64,000 nucleotides of DNA, from NCBI GenBank assembly GCA_013400115.1, contig VXBP01002355.1, positions 248,001 through 312,000 of the forward strand, written 5' to 3'. Of the stretch, positions 58,239 to 64,000 are shown piece by piece (the first letter of the stretch is position 1; the number at the start of each line of letters is the position of its first letter). Source of the stretch: Rhinopomastus cyanomelas. Taxonomy: Eukaryota > Chordata > Aves > Bucerotiformes > Rhinopomastidae. The notes beneath the pieces are model-generated. The model saw nothing but the letters and a program-made list of their open reading frames with translations. It made no database searches and had not been told where the DNA came from. The position numbers and the translations under genes are program-made.

Positions 58239-61200
58239 ATGCAGTACCAGCCACCGGGCGCGGCCTCGGCGGCTCTCGGCGTCCCGCTGTACGCGCCCAC
58301 GCCACTGCTCCAGCCCGCGCACCCCACGCCCTTCTACATCGAGGACATCCTGGGCCGCGGCCCCGCCGCCGCCCCGGCCCCCCACTCCCTGCCCGCCCCT
58401 CCGCCGCCGACGCTGCCGTCTCCCAACTCCTCCTTCACCAGCCTGGTGTCTCCGTATCGGACCCCCATCTACGAGCCGACCCCTATCCACCCGGCCTTCT
58501 CCCATCACCTCGCCGCCACCTACGGCACCGGCGCCTACGCCGGGCCCCTCTACTCCTTTCCCCGCGCCGTCGGCGACTACGCGCACGCCCTGATCCGGCA
58601 GGACCCCCTGGGTAAGCCATGCCCCCCCATCCCCGGCGCCGCCCGCCTGCCGCCGTCCCGCTCCTGTCCCGTCCCCGTACCGCCGTCGGGGGCCGGGAGA
58701 GGGAATGGGAGTTCACTGAAATCTGCTCCCCGCTCTTGCCTCTATCCCACCGCCCCTCCGCGCTCCCCTCGTCTCTCTGCGGCCACGTCTGATTTACAGT
58801 AAATTAAAGACGCGCCGCGCTTGGCGCTGGCAGCGACAACACAGTGCGCGGCCGCGGTGACTCAGATTTATTTTCCTTCAACCAAGTGACTCTGAGACTG
58901 TCCTCAGTAATGTCGCGTGTGGTTTTGGTGGGGAGTTTTAATTGTGCTGGGAGATCGCATGGCTGATCTCAGCCTTTTCCTGCGGATGACTTGAAAAACA
59001 ACCCGGGGGCCGGCTCCGCTCGCCGGGGCCCCCGCCGCTCCCCGGAGGGACGGGAGGGGACGGGTCGGGTCGAGCCTGGCCGAGATGGGGCGGGGGTTCC
59101 GGCGCCCACTTCTCGCCCGCGGACTGGGGGTAGCGGCACCCTGGCCGCGGCACTTGTTCTTGGCGATTGCAAAACTGGACCTGAGTCACCACATTCGTGC
59201 AGTGAAAGAGTCTGACCCTTTCCGTTCATACAGGAAACCTTGAGCTCTCGATAGGAGTAAATCTGGTTTCAGAAGCTGTTAAGTGTTTTCCTGGCCGCCT
59301 GAAGCAGGCTGTTCCCCGGGAGTCGTGCACATTGCTGATTACTTTATCGACATCCTCAATACAGACAAATTCAGGAAACACTCGACTTCTGATAGCCGGG
59401 ATCCGTTTTTCTGATATTGTTCATTTCCTCTGTGTGGGATGTGACTTTATGACAGCTAAAATAACCAGTTGCTTCCTATTTTTTAAGTCTGTTTTGCACC
59501 AGAATTACTAAAGCCTGACGCAAGCAAAATCTTGAAAAACAATGCAGCAAATTTCAAAGGGTGCAGGCAGCAACTCGGAAAGACAAACACCGGGACTCAA
59601 TGGCACTGGCCGGAGCCTCCGGCCCCGGGACGCGGCTACCCCTCCGCAGCGGGACCGGATCCCCGATGTGCCGCTGCCTGCAGCACCTCACTCCGCACAG
59701 TCCCGTATCGCTGCCCCGGGCCCCGGTCGGGGCTGGGGGCTTGGGGCAATTCTTGCCCGAAGCCGGTGGGGACCCCGGGTCCTCCCGTTGGTGCAGCTCC
59801 CCTTCCCTGCCCCGCGGGGACCTGGGCAGCAGTGCAGAGAAAGGGGGACGGTTTCTCTGGGACTTTGCAGTGAGAGAGCAGGAGGAAGCAAATGTTTGGG
59901 GTGTTTTTTTTTTCTTTTTCTTTTTTTTTCTTTTTTCTTCGCGAGATAGACCAACAGGAAACACATTGACGGAAACGTTGCCAAAGCCCGTAGAGTGGCT
60001 TTAACTGGTCTCTCTGTTCGGCGGAGGTGAAAAATCAGAGAAGGCGAAAGATCAGGCTAGGAACTCGGGGAAATAAAATCAGGCGAAGGAAACTTACGGG
60101 CCCCGGAGCCGGGGCGTGAGGGTCTCCGGACACACGTGTCCGCGAGCGGGCCATGACCCTGGGCTCTCTGCCTCTCTCTGAAGGGAAGCCGCTGCTGTGG
60201 AGCCCCTTCATCCAGAGGCCGCTGCACAAGAGGAAAGGGGGGCAGGTCCGCTTCTCCAACGACCAGACCATTGAGCTGGAGAAGAAGTTCGAGACGCAGA
60301 AATACCTCTCCCCACCGGAGAGGAAGCGCCTGGCCAAGATGCTGCAACTCAGTGAGAGGCAGGTAAGTCCGTGCCCGCGGCCCGGGGAAAGGCACTTCAT
60401 CCCGGGGCATCCCTCGGGGCCGGTCGGACTAGGGGTGGGGGACTGGGATCTGGCTCTCACTTCCCGCTTGTGGCTCAGGTAAGGGTCTTGGCACTTGCCA
60501 GCTCCCAGACTACCCTGTGCTTTTCTCGTTGTTGCTCAGGTCAAAACGTGGTTTCAGAATCGAAGAGCCAAATGGAGGCGTCTAAAGCAGGTATGGGGGA
60601 TGTTTCCGTTTCTATGGAAATAAGTATTTTAATTGTTTTATCTTACCTCCCGTGCTCGCCTATTCCAGGTTGTATGCAGAAGTCATCTGAAAGGCTGTTT
60701 AACCTCTTCACCTTGATTAAAAAGACAAATAGTCATGCTGGAATCCATGAGGGCTCGTTCAGGCAGCACTAACGTTAAAAGCTCCTAATGTAGTTCCTAT
60801 ATCAATTATGGCCGGCTTTCACACACCACCTATTAAAACTCCAGGCTAATTGTTTTGTAAACCCATATGTTGTTTAGCCAATTAACATGGAGAAGATAAG
60901 TAATCGTGAGTAAATTACCTGGACAGTTGTTCTGGAGCAGAATATTTACTGGTCTTTTTAATCGCCCTCTCTTAATAAACAAAAGTAGATTTATTCTGTA
61001 AACTTTGGGAGAAGCAGATACAAACACCTCTTTTGTTTTTTACTTTTACTTTTCATTTACAAATAGTTACAGTGTATGAGGCTGAGCGGTTGAAGTTGTT
61101 TCCCTTTCCTTAGAAATTGTGCCCAGGCAGATAACCAATTTTTTGTGACTCATAGAGCCCAATACTTGGCCAGATCAAGGATCCTCAGCTCTAAGATTTG

Positions 61201-62429
61201 TGAAAAATCCTTGGATTGTGGCCTGAGTCTGCTGTCAGGAAGTGTGACGTGGACAGCCAAGTACTACTTGTAAATTTAGATAGAATAATAACAGTCTCAG
61301 CACAGTGCCATCCTCTGTGTGGTGACTTCCTCTGGGTTTAGCCCGTACTTCAGTTGAGTTAATAATAAATATTGTTTAGTAATAAATAATAAAACACAAG
61401 AGGCAAGCTTGCTCCCCAGCTAGGTGCCCAGCAGTACCTCCTTGGCAGGGCCTGAGCCATGCTGCAGTGTGCAGAGAACTTGCTTGGGATCTCAGCCACC
61501 TTAAGTAATTTATTTCTTTTGATTGAGTTGCATCCGTTTCTCTGAGTCCATGCAGTTCCACCACGGATGTGTGGATCTGCCTGCTTTCTCCGAAGAGTAT
61601 CATTTCATGCCTCCTTAGGGGACTAAGCTCCCCAGACAGCTGCCAGTGCAGGCCTATTCCTGCCTTCTAAAATGGGTTTTGGTTTGGTTTTTAGTGGTGA
61701 GTGTTTTCACGTTGAGTTTTGGCTTAATTAGTAATTTTTTTCCCATTCCCACTGAGGGATTTGGCCTCCCTTCTTTTGCTGTTGGGAATAATTAAAGAAA
61801 GACCAGGGCAAGAGGAAGCTGTGTGTCAGTGTTTGTAGACTCATAATAAACATTTGCTTTGCTAAAGACAAAAGTTCAGAGGTTCCTGGGCTCCGGCAGC
61901 TCCTGACTCTTTTGAAGTGGCTGCGATAACCATCACCAAGGAGCGTTATTCTCAGCAGCAGCCCCTGTGGCTGCTGCAGAATGGCACCAGAGCCGAGTCT
62001 CTAGTGCAGTTGAGCCCCTACTCAGCCCTGGCTCACTTGGGCAGGTTTATAGGCAGGAGGCTCGGGGAGGTAGTGGAACACCTGCCTTTTTCTGCAAGAA
62101 TCCCAAGGTGGTTTTCCCACGCACCATCTGAAATTCCTAGGCCTTCTGGCACTGCGGCTCGTATTTCTGTATAACTCAGGCTTCTTCCATTGCAGGAGAA
62201 CCCTCAGGCCACTAAAAAAGAAGAAGTAGAGGGTGCTGATAGTCACAGCGACCAAAGGCCAGAGAGCTGCCGAACCCCTGAGCAGAAGGGTAAGGAAGTC
62301 TCCCTGGACGGCTCACAGTACACCCCATCGCCAGCCTCACAAGAGGACCTTGAGTCAGATGTCTCAGAGGACTCTGATCAAGAAGTGGACATTGAAGGTG
62401 ATAAAACCTATTTCAGTCCTACCCACTAA
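58239..62429 (+). CDS. HHEX: Haematopoietically expressed homeobox protein
   Basis: Four coding exons, 58239-58611, 60184-60362 (179 nt), 60540-60590 (51 nt) and 62196-62429, join in frame to 278 codons with GT-AG introns of 1572, 177 and 1605 bp. The protein is a DNA-binding repressor needed for liver, thyroid, endothelial and blood development. Residues 1-140 are proline-rich. They contain the Groucho/TLE-binding-type motif FYIEDILGR at 32-40. The homeodomain spans 141-200, with the recognition helix VKTWFQNRRAKWRR and the invariant Asn at 191. Residues 202-278 form an acidic tail ending SEDSDQEVDIEGDKTYFSPTH. The ATG in GCCCCGCCATGC fits the family start MQYQ. The small middle exons have the sizes I recall for mammalian HHEX. 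Whether this is the sole avian HHEX or a paralogue cannot be told from the window; see findings. Confidence 0.95.
59905..59940. repeat. Poly-T/CT tract in HHEX intron 1
   Basis: A run of T interrupted by single C, prone to length variation. Confidence 0.8.
60825..60965. promoter_or_regulatory. Candidate HHEX intron 3 enhancer
   Basis: A compact cluster of motifs: a FOX-type TGTTTTGTAAAC, TGTTTAG, AATTAAC (half HNF1 site), AGATAAG (GATA) and TAAATTAC. FOXA, GATA and HNF1 factors act in the foregut endoderm and blood lineages where HHEX is expressed. Motif clustering only. Confidence 0.35.
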
Positions 62430-63409
62430 TGGCCCCATGTGGAGTGTGGACCCTAATTCAGCTTGCACTTTCCCAGGGGCTGGTTTGGAAGAATGTTATG
62501 CTACAGGAGAAGACTTTCACCATTCCACTGAAAGAAAAAAACTCAACACCACATAGACTTCTTTTGTAACAAAGAAAGAAATATGTGTTTTTCACAGTCT
62601 GTTTTTGACAGATCTCTTAATTTGGTTTAAGGATCATGGTTTGTATTTAATTATTCGTAAGTTATATTTGTACATTAATTGATGTTCTGACTGGAATATA
62701 ATACTGCACCCTGTCTTTCCTTACTCATGTGAGGTCTGAATCAGCAGCTGTTGGTGATCAGGCAAAACTCCTTTCCAGCTAGCGTGGAAGTGAGTATGGA
62801 GTGCAGGACTAATCCCTTTGTATGTATAAACATGTGTAGTTAAAATAGGTTAATTTAAATGCCCTTGGAAAACAGAGAAACATGTTCTGTGAAACTGGGA
62901 GGGATTTGACCCTCCCAACAAGTGCCTTATGCTCACACCCTTCCACCTGCCATGGTGACTCTTCACTGAGACATCTCTCTGTCCATCAGGTAAAGTTTTT
63001 GGACAGATGCATATTTGCTCTTGCTTGAGATGAAATGTGCCTTCTCAGATTTTTGAGGACTGTGCCCAAGAATCCAGATGGTTTCATTTGGAGGAAAAAC
63101 CCTCTCACATTTTCTCCCTGGAAATGTCTAGCTCTGCTTTTTACAGATTTCATGTTTGAGAAGAAAATGCAGGGAGTGATAGGGTCCTGCTGCAGGAGAG
63201 ACACTGGCCTCAGCTATGGGAGAGCAGTGAGGTCCACTGCCGTGGGAAGATAATGCCTATTGTACACATATCTGCTTTTGTACATACTAGTTCTCTTTAA
63301 AAGTCTGTGGTTTTATACCTCGTGTTGTTCATATTTTGTACATACTTGTTCAGTGTTAAAAAAAAAAAAGAAAAACTTGGTATTTAATTTTTGATGGACT
63401 CATCTGTGA

Positions 63410-63415
63410 AATAAA
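63410..63415 (+). terminator. HHEX polyadenylation signal
   Basis: AATAAA lies 981 bp after the stop codon, after the AT-rich 3' UTR with TTTGTACATA repeats (about 63260-63350). Cleavage would be near 63430. Confidence 0.65.
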
Positions 63416-63430
63416 ACTAAACTCTGCACC

Positions 63431-63990
63431 ACTCACCATGCTGGCTGTCCAGTTACTGGCAGAATTCCCAGACATTATACCCCCCAGCAATGCCCCAAGT
63501 GGGTAATAATTGGGCTTTTCCATCTAGTACCTTGCTCCTTCTCAGCCAATATGGAACTCTCCGCGGGCCCATGCTTTGCAGGGGTCTCGCCTGGGCTCAT
63601 GGTTATTTATAATAAATTTTTTGCTGTTTTCCAGCCTGCCACCCCATTTATCAGTTTTACTGTGGCCACTCAGGAAAGGGGTCTGCTGTGGTAGGAAGAA
63701 AGCCTGGTCTGCTGGATGGGTGGGTGTTTACTCTGAGTTCACTGCTGTGGTGGGGTGGGCCATGGAGTGAGGGCTGGAAGAGGAGCAAGCACTGCTTAGG
63801 ACCATCGATCTCAGTGGTTACCCATCGGCCTTTCTCTGAAATGGTGCCAGCCCGGTGGCGCGGAGAAAAGGAGTGCAAAACCTGTGAGAGCGGGGAAATG
63901 CCCGGGGATGGAGCGGGATCGGGGCACTGTCCGACGTCTTCTGGTCCTGCGCGCAGGGGACAAGGACCTGCCTCCGGCTGGCTGCCACGG
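63431..63990. other. HHEX downstream flank
   Basis: No gene recognised. GC content rises again toward the window end. Confidence 0.3.
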
Positions 63991-64000
63991 AAGCTTTTAG

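Noticed and set aside
1..64000. CRISPR arrays, operons, bacterial ribosome binding sites or prophage-like systems
   Set aside because: The window is vertebrate nuclear DNA with spliced genes and CR1 elements; no spaced identical palindromic repeats were seen.

Overview
The window reads as nuclear genomic DNA of a bird. CR1 non-LTR retrotransposons make up most of the interspersed repeats, in both orientations and mostly 5'-truncated, which is typical of avian genomes. There are also a few retroviral-type LTRs, several CpG islands, and vertebrate genes with introns. Two small assembly blemishes (one N, then a run of 16 N) lie in a GC-rich intron.

Three protein-coding genes and one RNA gene can be supported, all on the + strand. 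CDKN2AIP (4466-7208, 3 coding exons) encodes the ARF/XRN2-associated protein, with a large repeat domain. RMRP (about 9969-10243) is the RNase MRP RNA, recognised by its conserved core and by a type-3 Pol III promoter. ING2 (17413-21467, 2 coding exons) encodes a PHD-finger H3K4me3 reader. HHEX (58239-62429, 4 coding exons) encodes the haematopoietically expressed, proline-rich homeobox repressor. CDKN2AIP-ING2 is the familiar amniote block (human 4q35). HHEX and RMRP are not next to this block in human, so their presence here is notable.

Layout: 1-4.2 kb has no recognised gene, but holds CR1 pieces and an LTR. 4.2-7.2 kb is the CDKN2AIP CpG promoter and gene. 9.7-10.25 kb is RMRP. 10.3-16.5 kb is featureless apart from one CR1 fragment. 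16.6-21.5 kb is the ING2 promoter and gene. 21.5-57 kb is a gene-poor interval between ING2 and HHEX. 57-63.4 kb is the HHEX CpG island and gene.

The most unusual structure is in the ING2-HHEX interval. Two directly repeated, diverged copies of a 2-2.6 kb block lie at about 24.40-26.32 kb and 29.11-31.69 kb. Each copy carries, in the same order, a tandem array of about 33-bp units whose core matches the YY1 motif (CCGCCATNTTG), a TATA-containing plus-strand start followed by a conserved short intron, and an oppositely oriented TATA-like start followed by a short minus-strand ORF ending in frame at a GT donor. I do not recognise this cassette. It could be an unclassified repeat family or a duplicated noncoding or bidirectional locus.

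The genes do not form an operon-like unit. CDKN2AIP, RMRP, ING2 and HHEX each have their own promoter. All positions come from reading the sequence; repeat boundaries are approximate.
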